A stretch of 24,540 nucleotides of DNA. It comes from a virus. Both the position numbers and the translations under genes were made by a program. The stretch spans positions 1 through 24,540 of IMG/VR virus record IMGVR_UViG_3300022540_000025; one strand, 5' to 3'. Below are positions 14,863 through 22,468 of this stretch, one piece after another. Within the stretch, counting starts at the first letter, position 1; every line of letters starts with the position of its first letter. Under the pieces are notes generated by a model. That model had not been told where the DNA came from. It did no database searches and saw nothing but the letters and a program-made list of their open reading frames with translations.

Positions 14863-17800
14863 TGACAGAAGAAACTCAAGAATTTAATCTATCCTCGTCT
14901 CAAGTCGCAGAAGGTATATCTAATATGCCTACTGCTATTGAGATTGAAGGAGAGCCTAGTACTAATGTTATTACAGATAAATCCCTGATAAGCACTATTA
15001 CTACGATTAGAGATATAACTAATCCTGATATAGATACTGGGCAGCATTACGTCAATGCTCAAGCACAATTACAGATGAGTCCTAGAGAGGCTGTAATCGA
15101 CTCTGTTGTGGGTGAGTATAATGATTACTATAATGGCGTGATCAATGAGATGTTGGTAGAAGAGAGTGGTATGAGTACTGTTGAAGAAGCCGCCTCTATT
15201 GCTGACGGTGTTATAGCAGTTAAAGAAGAACAGAGAGATATGCTGGCAGGACCTGATAAACTAGAGGTAGCCCAGATTCTAGCCCTTACAGGTAAGATTG
15301 ATAAGGTAGCAGCAGAACGTAATTACTATTCCCGTAAGGTAGCAGAGATGACAGATAGTCTTAGTACTGCTCAGTTTGCGTGGGATATTGTGAAGACATT
15401 GGCCCCTGGAGATGCTTTTATAGACGCTGCACAACTTACAGGCGGTAGTGTATTTGATGTAGTTGGGGATCTTAAGAAGTTCTTCACTGAGTGGAGAAGT
15501 CTCCCTTCTGAAGAGCGTATGATTATGTTTCCTAAACTATTAGCAGATATAGAAGAGGTTACAGATGGTAATGCTGTAGCAGCTCAACGTCTAGCTTCTA
15601 TTATGATAGATCCTACTAAGGACCATGACATAGTAGGAGAGATGCTATTTGATGCGATGGATATAGCAGGAGCTTTATCTTTAGCCGTAAGTGGTGCTAA
15701 TATAATCAAGAACTTAGCTACTGGAGGCTCTAAGGCCGAAGCAGCTAGAGTTAACCAACAAATCCTAGCAGACGCCACTGGGCAAGTAGAAGAAGCTACT
15801 GGTGTTAATCGAGTAGTAGCAGCAGCTAATACCTCCCCCTTTAAGTTTGATTCTCATGGACTTAAATCAGCTACAGATGATCTATCAGCTGAGATATCTA
15901 AAGTAGAACAAGCTATACTTAACAAGAGAGCAGAAGTGCAGGAAGATCTTACTGAGATTGTATCTCGTAGAGAGAGTCTTACTGAGTCTGCTCTTACAGC
16001 AGAAGAGCAAGCACTGGCACAAGAACGAGGACTTACCTCAGTTAAAGAGCTACAACAAGCTATGCTGGAGCAACAAGGATGGCATTCGTCGGAGGCTAAG
16101 ATTGTAGGACACACAGACACTGATTTTACTATAGCTTATAAGGTAGAAGGTAGTCCTATAGAAAGGCAATTTGATTATACACAATATGATAAGACAGGAG
16201 TATATGAGACTAATGCATCTGGTAAGGTAGAGCAGAATATATTCGAGAGGTGGTTCTCTAGTCCATTAACTTCGATTGAGAAGCTATCCCCAGGAACTGT
16301 TGGGGCAGCGACTAGGGTTAACTTTGCTCAAGATTCAATGTTGCTATCCTTGCAGAAAGCAGCTACTAAGATCTTTAGTGGGTTAGGTAGTCCTAAGCTG
16401 CCGGCAGGTATAAGATCACGTAATAAGGTAAATGATGTATTATTATCAGGAGATGAGGCTCTTGCAGGAGAGGGTAAGGTATTCTCTTTAGCAGAGTTAG
16501 ATGCTGGGATAATGACCCCTAATGGATTAGTTAAACTTAGCGGAAAGGAGCAGGCAGCCTACTACGCCTCTAGAGATTATTATGATGCCCTCCATTTCAT
16601 GGAGAGTCAGAGACTTAGTGAGAGCTTACGATTTCAGGGGTTTAAGAAGATTGCTTTACGAACAAGTATAGATGAGGATGCTTTTGCGTCTACAGCGGCG
16701 CGCCCTTTAGATAGGTCTTCTCTTCCTACTGATCTTATGAGAGATCCTAACGCAGTTCTATGGAGTGCGGGAGCTAAAAATGGGAAGGGCGGTAAGATCA
16801 AGTTTAAGAACCTAGATGTAGATAGACTGTATGACGAAGGCTTTCAGATGGTTAGGCTGCTAGAGAAGCAGAAGATTGGGGCTGAGTACGTAGAATTTGC
16901 TATGGTTAAAGGTAGTGATATCAAGAATATAGGCCTCCACACTATCCATAAGAAGACAGGTTATATTCCTAAAGAGGCTGTAGATGGATTCTATTTCGTT
17001 AAGCAAGTAAAATCTGCTAAGGTTAATGGTAAGATGAGACAGGGTGGATTAGCTACTACGGTAGGTAGGTTTGCTACTAAGCAGGAAGCTGATAAGTTTG
17101 CCTCACAACTAGTTAGCGGAGAAGTGCTTCCGCCTAAAGGTGCAGGAGTAGGTGCACGTAAAGTAGATTATACAGTAACCCATGACAGGGAGCTTACAGC
17201 AGCACAGCGAGAGAGAGAAGCAGTTAATGGTATGGGAGGGTTATTCTACTCTAGCCGATCTAAGATCGATATAGTTAATTCCTTAACAGGAGAAACTCCT
17301 AGGCGTATCAATGCTTTAGAGGCTATGGAAAGGCAGATGGGTCATGTGGCTCGTAATATACCTCTTAATCAATACCGTATGGGAATACAGCAGGAATGGT
17401 TGAATACTTATAAGACCCATCTAGTAGATCCTACGGACTTTAATTCTCCTTTGATCTTTGAAGAAGGTAGCAAAGAGCTGAGGGCCGCCGAGGGCAGCCG
17501 TACCTGGATTCGAGATCAGATGAGGATACCTACACAAGCAGAGATATTCTGGGAAGCACAGACACGTAATATGGCTGAGTGGATGGAAGGGAAACCAGTA
17601 CTTAATACTAATCTGTTAGGCAGAGAGACATCTCTTCGTAGAGGAGTACAGTCATTATCTCATAAAGATCCTTTCTCCTTACTACGTGCTACGACGTTCC
17701 ATTCTCTTATTGGTGCAGGTAATCCTGCCCAACTATGGATGCAGGCACAAGGAACTAGTATGGCTATGGCCCTAGAGCCGCTGAGAGCTCCTCAGCACCT

Positions 17801-19247
17801 TCGTATGTTTCTAGCCCTGCGGTCTGGTATCTTCATGAAAGGGAGCGCAGCACCAAAGGCTATGAAGACGTTAGAGAAAGCTGCTGGTATGAAGGCAGGA
17901 GAACTTGAAACGATAATCAAAGAGATCAATGCTAATGGACTATTCAAAGCGATTAAATCGACTGCGGATTATGCAGCAAGCCAACAATCGTATGGTTTTA
18001 CTGGAGCAGCTATTAGAGATATTGCAGATAAGGCACTTATATTCTTCCGGGAAGGGGAGATGGTTAATAGAGGATTTGGCTACATTACAGCACGAGGTAG
18101 GTGGCAGAGAAAGAATCCGGGTAAAGATATAAGTACTCAAGAAGCTCAGAAGGAGATATTAAGTGATACTATGGATATTATACTTAACCTTAATCGCTCT
18201 GCTAGAGCTGCTTGGCAGAAAGGGCCTGTAGGTAATACTACACAGTTCTGGCAGGTTAATGCTAAGTTTATGGAGACTATACTTCCTAAAGCTTTAGGAG
18301 GACGGAGCAAGTTCACAGGAGCTGAGAAGAGTAGATTAATATTAGGACAGTTGGCGTTGTATGGTGGTGCAGGAGTTCCTTTAGGTAACTGGATAGCAGA
18401 AGAGGCAGCCCATGCATATGGATTAGAACCAGGAGATATGAGTCCAGAAATACAAGCTACTATTACAGACGGGTTCTGGGGATTCTTAGCTAATGAGTTG
18501 TTTGGAGATACACTTAACCTAGGACAGCGGGGCGGTATGATGAGTAGTGCTACTGATATGATAGACGCTCTAGTTATTAAGCGTATGCCCCTTGAGGCAG
18601 TTAAGACTATGATGGGTGCTAGTGGTAGTCTTCCTCCTAGAATCAAGAGAGTATTTGATACTACGTTACCTTTGATGCTCAGCCCCCAAGAGACGGACTG
18701 GAGCCTTGATGAATTCCTTAATGTTATGAGCTCTATGGGAGCAGTTACTTCTACCTGGAATAACTACACTAAGGCTAAGATGTGGTATGATATAGGGCAG
18801 GTAAGAGATACTAAGGGTAGATTGATGTTTGATATAGATCGTAACGAGGATATGGCCCTAGTATTTGCACAAGCTCTTGGGTTTAATCCAGCCAGACTGT
18901 CTAATATATACGATCTACGTAATGCTGCTTTTACAACTGATCAGGAAAAATCAGATAAGGTTAATGCTCTTATACCTATATACTTAGATTATTATAACAG
19001 TAAGATGGATGAGGGGGCTCAACGTAACTTAGCCTTAAGACAGAAATGGATAGTAGGTGCTATGAGTCCAGATGCTATTAGAGGTCTAGAAAAGACTGTA
19101 GCAGAAGCTATACTAAATGCAGAGAGTGAGGAGACTAAGCAGATAGTTAAAGCAATGGAACGTCATCTAGAAACAGGGAATACAACAACAGGATTAGATG
19201 GTATGTTATTTAATCCAGAAGTAGGACAACGAGGAGCAGCACGTTAA
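14862..19247 (+). CDS. Very large internal virion (ejection) protein, T7 gp16-like in size and place
   Basis: At 1461 residues, the largest gene in the window. Largely helical: an acidic N-terminal part, a coiled coil about residues 337-405 (LSAEISKVEQAILNKRAEVQ), a mixed alpha/beta middle (about 550-780), and a helical C-terminal third containing LRATTFHSLIGAGNPAQLWM (about 942-961) and FFREGEMVNRGFGYITARGR (about 1063-1082), patterns recurrent in large internal proteins of podoviruses. Such proteins are ejected ahead of the DNA and help it cross the envelope. T7 gp16 carries an N-terminal lytic transglycosylase; I looked for the SLT signature (an ES...GA.GL.Q pattern) and did not see it here. 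Position after the gp14-like gene (TAATG) and size support the call; the exact match to gp15 or gp16 is uncertain. Confidence 0.8.
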   Translation: MTEETQEFNLSSSQVAEGISNMPTAIEIEGEPSTNVITDKSLISTITTIRDITNPDIDTGQHYVNAQAQLQMSPREAVIDSVVGEYNDYYNGVINEMLVEESGMSTVEEAASIADGVIAVKEEQRDMLAGPDKLEVAQILALTGKIDKVAAERNYYSRKVAEMTDSLSTAQFAWDIVKTLAPGDAFIDAAQLTGGSVFDVVGDLKKFFTEWRSLPSEERMIMFPKLLADIEEVTDGNAVAAQRLASIMIDPTKDHDIVGEMLFDAMDIAGALSLAVSGANIIKNLATGGSKAEAARVNQQILADATGQVEEATGVNRVVAAANTSPFKFDSHGLKSATDDLSAEISKVEQAILNKRAEVQEDLTEIVSRRESLTESALTAEEQALAQERGLTSVKELQQAMLEQQGWHSSEAKIVGHTDTDFTIAYKVEGSPIERQFDYTQYDKTGVYETNASGKVEQNIFERWFSSPLTSIEKLSPGTVGAATRVNFAQDSMLLSLQKAATKIFSGLGSPKLPAGIRSRNKVNDVLLSGDEALAGEGKVFSLAELDAGIMTPNGLVKLSGKEQAAYYASRDYYDALHFMESQRLSESLRFQGFKKIALRTSIDEDAFASTAARPLDRSSLPTDLMRDPNAVLWSAGAKNGKGGKIKFKNLDVDRLYDEGFQMVRLLEKQKIGAEYVEFAMVKGSDIKNIGLHTIHKKTGYIPKEAVDGFYFVKQVKSAKVNGKMRQGGLATTVGRFATKQEADKFASQLVSGEVLPPKGAGVGARKVDYTVTHDRELTAAQREREAVNGMGGLFYSSRSKIDIVNSLTGETPRRINALEAMERQMGHVARNIPLNQYRMGIQQEWLNTYKTHLVDPTDFNSPLIFEEGSKELRAAEGSRTWIRDQMRIPTQAEIFWEAQTRNMAEWMEGKPVLNTNLLGRETSLRRGVQSLSHKDPFSLLRATTFHSLIGAGNPAQLWMQAQGTSMAMALEPLRAPQHLRMFLALRSGIFMKGSAAPKAMKTLEKAAGMKAGELETIIKEINANGLFKAIKSTADYAASQQSYGFTGAAIRDIADKALIFFREGEMVNRGFGYITARGRWQRKNPGKDISTQEAQKEILSDTMDIILNLNRSARAAWQKGPVGNTTQFWQVNAKFMETILPKALGGRSKFTGAEKSRLILGQLALYGGAGVPLGNWIAEEAAHAYGLEPGDMSPEIQATITDGFWGFLANELFGDTLNLGQRGGMMSSATDMIDALVIKRMPLEAVKTMMGASGSLPPRIKRVFDTTLPLMLSPQETDWSLDEFLNVMSSMGAVTSTWNNYTKAKMWYDIGQVRDTKGRLMFDIDRNEDMALVFAQALGFNPARLSNIYDLRNAAFTTDQEKSDKVNALIPIYLDYYNSKMDEGAQRNLALRQKWIVGAMSPDAIRGLEKTVAEAILNAESEETKQIVKAMERHLETGNTTTGLDGMLFNPEVGQRGAAR

Positions 19248-21229
19248 TGGCGGGTTTTCAGCAAGACATAGGTCAAATAGAAATACAAGCAGCAGAGCAT
19301 AGGATTGTTGTAGATAACTCAGCAGCGGCGGAAGCTGCTGCATTAGGCAGCCTTGTAAAAGGCGGGGCTGCTTTAAATGATGTGAGACTTAAGAATGAGT
19401 TTGCATCAGAGATATCAGATATAGAAGAAGGAGCTAGTGTATTTGCTAGTGTACAGAAGGCAGCTAAGACCGACTTACTAGAAGCCCTATCTGAGGGAGT
19501 TATCTCAGGATCAGATGCTGCTAAGGTAGACGCTCTTAATGCTCGCCTTAAGGTTATCGAGAAGGGAGAGAATGGACAGAAGTTATCTCCTGGTGCTGCT
19601 AGTGCTATGAGAAGTGCTGCCCTTAAGCAGGCTATTACAGACAACCCCTGGTTAGCTAGTGATTTTAGATCTATAGCCACTAGATCTGGTCCTCTTACTG
19701 CTCGTAAACCAGTATCGAGCAGAACAGAGAAAGATCTAGAACAGGCACAATCAGATGCAGTTCTCCATGGGATACCTCTGTCTCAGGTGATTAAGCAGAA
19801 CAACAGAGTACGTCAGTTAGAACAAGAAGCTGTTGAATTTAATTCTCAGAAGCAGCAAGGGTTAGCAGGGTTTGGAGAAGTTAATAAACAGGTTAATAGT
19901 GATGCTAGGCTAATGAGTTCTGGACTACGAGCAGAAATGTTTAAAGCTTTCCAGAATGATCCTAAGTCTCTAGATGCTCCTGAATGGCAAGAGCGTATAG
20001 ATCAAGTTAAGAGCCAGCTACGTGCTGGTATGATTAATAGGACTGCTGGTGTTGTACTAGGTAAGCCTGAGAGAGACTCCTTAGAGGCTACTATACGTAC
20101 AGAGATGAGTTTTGCAGATGGATTTGCTAAGTCCCATGATAGGGTAGCTTATGTAGAAAGGCAGCAGAAACTAATGAAAGCCCAATCAGATGAGTGGTTA
20201 TTTGACAGTAATCCAGCTATCTTTAACTGCCAACTCCATCAAGGATCTGATTACTGTGCTAAGTTGCAGTATGATGTTTGGCCTACGTTCTTAGCTAAGT
20301 TAGGTAAGCATGGAGGTATTAGTGCTATACGGGATATAGCTAATAGAGGTAATGATCTAAAAGCCATCCAGTTTATGCAGATGTGGGACTTTAATAAGAA
20401 AGTCATGAGTCCTATGTTACTAGAGAAGGTGCGGAGAGGAGAGAGTGGGGATTCGGTATATGAGCAGTTTCTTATAGACGGTATGGCAGGATCAATCCTT
20501 GCTACAGAGTCAGTAGGAGATAAGTCTACAGAAGATAACATTAAAGTAGCTGCTACAGCATCAATAGCGGATAAAGAATTATCCCACTTCAATAGACCTG
20601 ATGTAATAAACTCCAGTTCTGATAACAAGAAGGTTCGTACTGAGTTAGATAATAGTATGAGTTTTCAAACAGATGCAGCTATGAATCGTATTGCTATATC
20701 AATGCTGGAGCGTAAAGGAATAGAGCTGGTATGGGATAAGTTATCTAATGGGTTTGTTATAGAAGATACTAAAGGTAAGATACTGCACGTAGCTGGAGGT
20801 CCAGAAGCCCAAGGTGCAGGAGCTGAGATAGGTGCTATGGTTAACTATCTGAATACTGCCGCCAATGTACGTCGTAATTGGATATTATATCCTGAAGGCG
20901 GTAGGCAGGGATGGGTTAATAGTATTGTAACTGCTACTAAGGAGCGACACAGAGCTGCTAGCAAGCCTCCTACAGAGGGACAAGTAGCTAGGGGTAAGGT
21001 AGTACGAGAAGAGACAGCAGAGAGTGTTAGGGGGGCTGGTGAGCCTACTCCTGAACCTCTTATAACTATAGAAGATGGTGATGGTGGTTGGGTTAATATA
21101 TCTACTGTTATCGACGGTAAGCAGGTAAGTGAGAGTGATGCTATAGATGCCTTCCGTGATGGGAGAAATCCCGAGAAAGGAAAGATATTCAAATCATTAG
21201 AGGAGGCCGAACGTGCAGCGGGACGATAG
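19247..21229 (+). CDS. Internal virion (ejection) protein, 660 aa
   Basis: A helical, Ala- and Lys-rich protein of 660 residues after the large ejection protein (TAATG). The N-terminal 100 residues are Ala-rich and amphipathic (NSAAAEAAALGSLVKGGAAL, about 24-43), the middle is long helices with coiled-coil character, and the last 48 residues (613-660) form a separate small module: GGWVNISTVIDGKQVSESDA, then KIFKSLEEAERAA. This module is a known C-terminal or linker element in phage internal and lysis-related proteins (usual form VNIPTV.DGK...EA). Size suits a gp15-like ejection protein, although the order gp14-gp16-gp15 would then be swapped compared with T7. A transglycosylase motif was not seen. 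The ribosome-binding site of the next gene lies inside its last codons. Confidence 0.75.
   Translation: MAGFQQDIGQIEIQAAEHRIVVDNSAAAEAAALGSLVKGGAALNDVRLKNEFASEISDIEEGASVFASVQKAAKTDLLEALSEGVISGSDAAKVDALNARLKVIEKGENGQKLSPGAASAMRSAALKQAITDNPWLASDFRSIATRSGPLTARKPVSSRTEKDLEQAQSDAVLHGIPLSQVIKQNNRVRQLEQEAVEFNSQKQQGLAGFGEVNKQVNSDARLMSSGLRAEMFKAFQNDPKSLDAPEWQERIDQVKSQLRAGMINRTAGVVLGKPERDSLEATIRTEMSFADGFAKSHDRVAYVERQQKLMKAQSDEWLFDSNPAIFNCQLHQGSDYCAKLQYDVWPTFLAKLGKHGGISAIRDIANRGNDLKAIQFMQMWDFNKKVMSPMLLEKVRRGESGDSVYEQFLIDGMAGSILATESVGDKSTEDNIKVAATASIADKELSHFNRPDVINSSSDNKKVRTELDNSMSFQTDAAMNRIAISMLERKGIELVWDKLSNGFVIEDTKGKILHVAGGPEAQGAGAEIGAMVNYLNTAANVRRNWILYPEGGRQGWVNSIVTATKERHRAASKPPTEGQVARGKVVREETAESVRGAGEPTPEPLITIEDGDGGWVNISTVIDGKQVSESDAIDAFRDGRNPEKGKIFKSLEEAERAAGR
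21201..21206 (+). promoter_or_regulatory. Ribosome binding site fixing a GTG start
   Basis: A perfect AGGAGG lies six bases before GTG at 21213, inside the end of the 660-aa gene (it encodes EEA of SLEEAERAA). No in-frame ATG occurs until residue 12 of the product, so this signal decides the start. The following gene would be translated from within its neighbour. Confidence 0.75.
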
Positions 21230-21428
21230 TCAGAAGTTAGATTATATGGTTGAGTTACTTGAAGGTACTCATGCTAGGATAGAGAAGTTAGAAGGGAGAG
21301 TAGAGAAGACAGAGACCCAACTATTTCTATACAAGACAGCTATACAGGTCCTTAAATGGGTATTTGGAGTACTAGGGGCTATACTTACTCTTAAATTTGG
21401 TGATGTGGGGAAATACTTTCATGGGTGA
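21213..21428 (+). CDS. Small coiled-coil plus single-membrane-helix protein, XhlA-like holin candidate
   Basis: A 71-residue protein starting at GTG, overlapping the 660-aa gene by 17 bases. Residues 8-38 are a charged amphipathic coiled coil (KLDYMVELLEGTHARIEKLE, then GRVEKTETQ). Residues 42-62 form one hydrophobic helix (TAIQVLKWVFGVLGAILTL) followed by a short basic/aromatic end (KFGDVGKYFHG). This arrangement, soluble coiled coil first and one C-terminal membrane helix, is that of XhlA-type haemolysin/holin-associated proteins and of some class III holins. It lies at the end of the late operon, where a holin would be expected. A second holin candidate exists on the other strand (21580-22005). 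The function is inferred from topology only. Confidence 0.65.
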   Translation: MQRDDSQKLDYMVELLEGTHARIEKLEGRVEKTETQLFLYKTAIQVLKWVFGVLGAILTLKFGDVGKYFHG

Positions 21429-21603
21429 TGATAAAGACAACGATAGTATACTAGATATATTTGATTATGAGGACTACGAAGAGATATATAAGTGTGGGGA
21501 ATGTGATTGTGAAAGCTGGAGGTACTTGGTTAATGGAACCATGATATGTACCTCCTGCTATATGGAATATGATAAAGACTTATTTACTCTTCCCGAAGTA
21601 TAA
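21421..21603 (+). CDS. Small acidic zinc-ribbon protein
   Basis: A 60-residue protein from the ATG at 21421, which overlaps the previous gene by 8 bases; an in-frame ATG at 21397 would add eight residues (MVMWGNTF) but has a poorer upstream signal and a larger overlap. The N-terminal half is very acidic (DDKDNDSILDIFDYEDYEEI). Then CGEC (25-28 from this start), a second CxC, and CTSC (44-47) form a four-cysteine zinc ribbon with a typical hairpin between (WRYLVNGTMI). Such mini zinc ribbons are common in phages and usually of unknown function; some bind nucleic acid or host proteins. It is the last gene of the rightward block, and its 3' end overlaps the 3' end of the convergent holin-like gene by 24 bases. 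Confidence 0.65.
   Translation: MGDDKDNDSILDIFDYEDYEEIYKCGECDCESWRYLVNGTMICTSCYMEYDKDLFTLPEV
21518..21555. terminator. Inverted repeat inside the zinc-ribbon gene, possible leftward terminator
   Basis: GGAGGTAC (21518-21525) is perfectly repeated inverted as GTACCTCC (21548-21555). Within the loop a second pair TGGTT (21527-21531) / AACCA (21537-21541) closes an inner five-base-pair stem. Read leftward, it lies 25 bases beyond the holin-like stop codon and is followed by AGCTTTC, a weak T-run. It could end the leftward transcript. It is coding sequence for the zinc ribbon's beta hairpin, so the structure may be coincidental. Confidence 0.35.
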
Positions 21604-22005
21604 ACCAGCTATCGCGGATAGGAAATGAGTATCGAAGGGGGTTATTACGATTCCCTTCGCGGTTTTCCATTCCACGCTGTTGCTCCCGTCTAGGAAGAGA
21701 AATCCAGGATTCCACTGAGTCCAACCAACTACAACGTCCATCCACGTTGGGATGAATAATGGCGCGAACTTTGGCCAAACTATAATTGCTAGTACTGCTA
21801 TGATTGCTATTGTCCTTCGTGTCCACTGAAATCCCTTGTCCTCGTACTCTCTTGCTTCCTTGAATAGCATTCCTTGTGCTTTTGTTCTCGCTGCTTCTAT
21901 TAGAGCTTTTTGTTTGTCTGCTTCTACTTTTGTCTGCCAGACCTTCAATACTCCTCCAAGTACCGCTCCGCCTGCCATTGTTAAAATCTCAAGAGGTAGA
22001 ACCAT
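21580..22005 (-). CDS. Holin-like membrane protein
   Basis: A 141-residue protein at the end of the leftward operon. A hydrophobic N-terminus (VLPLEILTMAGGAVLGGVL, 2-20) is followed by a charged helix (VEADKQKALIEAARTKAQGM, 27-46), a clear membrane helix after two arginines (TIAIIAVLAIIVWPKFAPLF, 65-84), an amphipathic loop and a final weakly hydrophobic helix (about 118-138, THFLSAIAGLYFG). The combination RRTIAI...WPKF, GWTQW.PGFLF and ITPFDTH..SAI.GLYFG matches a membrane protein I associate with marine podovirus lysis cassettes. GGAGT lies about seven bases before the ATG. Its start overlaps the end of the HNH gene by 17 bases. With the endolysin upstream, a holin role is likely but rests on topology and position. 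Confidence 0.7.
   Translation of the reverse strand: MVLPLEILTMAGGAVLGGVLKVWQTKVEADKQKALIEAARTKAQGMLFKEAREYEDKGFQWTRRTIAIIAVLAIIVWPKFAPLFIPTWMDVVVGWTQWNPGFLFLDGSNSVEWKTAKGIVITPFDTHFLSAIAGLYFGKSK
21633..21666 (+). terminator. Possible rightward terminator within the convergent holin-like gene
   Basis: CGAAGGG (21633-21639) pairs perfectly with CCCTTCG (21653-21659), and two G-T wobbles can extend the stem inward. It is followed by CGGTTTT. It sits 30 bases after the last rightward stop codon, the expected place for a terminator of the late operon, but inside the coding sequence of the leftward gene (encoding the TAKGIVITPF region). The short T-run makes efficiency uncertain. Confidence 0.45.
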
Positions 22006-22468
22006 ATCTTACTCCTTTTCGTTTGTTATCTTCACTAAATAATAATTGTAAATTATACTCACAATGAAGTCCACACACTGTTTTGCTGGTTAATGGTATA
22101 ATATGATCCACTTCTACTCTCCTTCCTGTTCTTTTAGTTTCTATAGCAGCAAGCTTGTAGAATAACTTAACGTACTTCTGGCAGGCCCAGTCGGGTATAG
22201 CATATAATTTCCTGGCCCTGTAGGAGGCTCCGGTAAAGGCACTGAATCCTGGATTATCTCTAGAATACTGCATAGTCTTGGCGATCTTAATTTCAGCGTT
22301 CTTAGCATACCATTTCCTGTGATCTTCTCGGATCTTAGCGGGATCTCTGTGCTCTTTATGTGTTCTTCTCCAGACCCTCTTATACTCGCGGAAGCAGGGA
22401 ATGCATCTGCTCTTTCCGTTAGTAGGGTTGGTATACCTCTCTGTACTTCCACACTTAGTGCATTCCAT
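21989..22468 (-). CDS. HNH homing-type endonuclease embedded in the endolysin 3' end
   Basis: A 159-residue protein. The N-terminus has a zinc knuckle: CTKC (3-6) and CIPC (22-25). A basic helical linker follows (YKRVWRRTHKEHRDPAKIRE). The HNH core is VEVDHIIPLTSKTVCGLHCE (118-137) with D121-H122, H135, N139 (EYNLQLL) and N148 in EDNKRKG, so all expected metal-binding and catalytic positions are present. It probably cuts DNA at a specific site and may spread itself. Its ATG lies inside the endolysin frame (at codon 149), and its whole 5' two-thirds overlap that frame in another register. GAGGG lies about nine bases upstream. Its position between lysis genes is typical of free-standing homing endonucleases. 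Confidence 0.87.
   Translation of the reverse strand: MECTKCGSTERYTNPTNGKSRCIPCFREYKRVWRRTHKEHRDPAKIREDHRKWYAKNAEIKIAKTMQYSRDNPGFSAFTGASYRARKLYAIPDWACQKYVKLFYKLAAIETKRTGRRVEVDHIIPLTSKTVCGLHCEYNLQLLFSEDNKRKGVRYGSTS

Noticed and set aside
15854-16120. 88-aa Ser/Cys-rich minus-strand frame
   Set aside because: Antisense of the coiled-coil region of the large ejection protein; the Ser/Cys richness follows from reading Ala/Glu/Gln codons backwards.
18146-18646. 166-aa open frame on the minus strand opposite the large ejection protein
   Set aside because: Lies wholly within a well-supported gene in the other direction, has low-complexity Leu/Ile/Pro/Ser composition typical of antisense frames, and shows no family pattern or coupling to neighbours.
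21397-21420. Longer start for the zinc-ribbon protein
   Set aside because: Needs a 32-base overlap with the upstream gene and has a weaker upstream ribosome signal than ATG 21421; it cannot be fully excluded.
22097-22102. TATAAT resembling a promoter -10 element within the HNH gene (also at 24524-24529)
   Set aside because: No acceptable -35 element at the right distance in either case, and both are inside coding sequence of an A+T-leaning genome.
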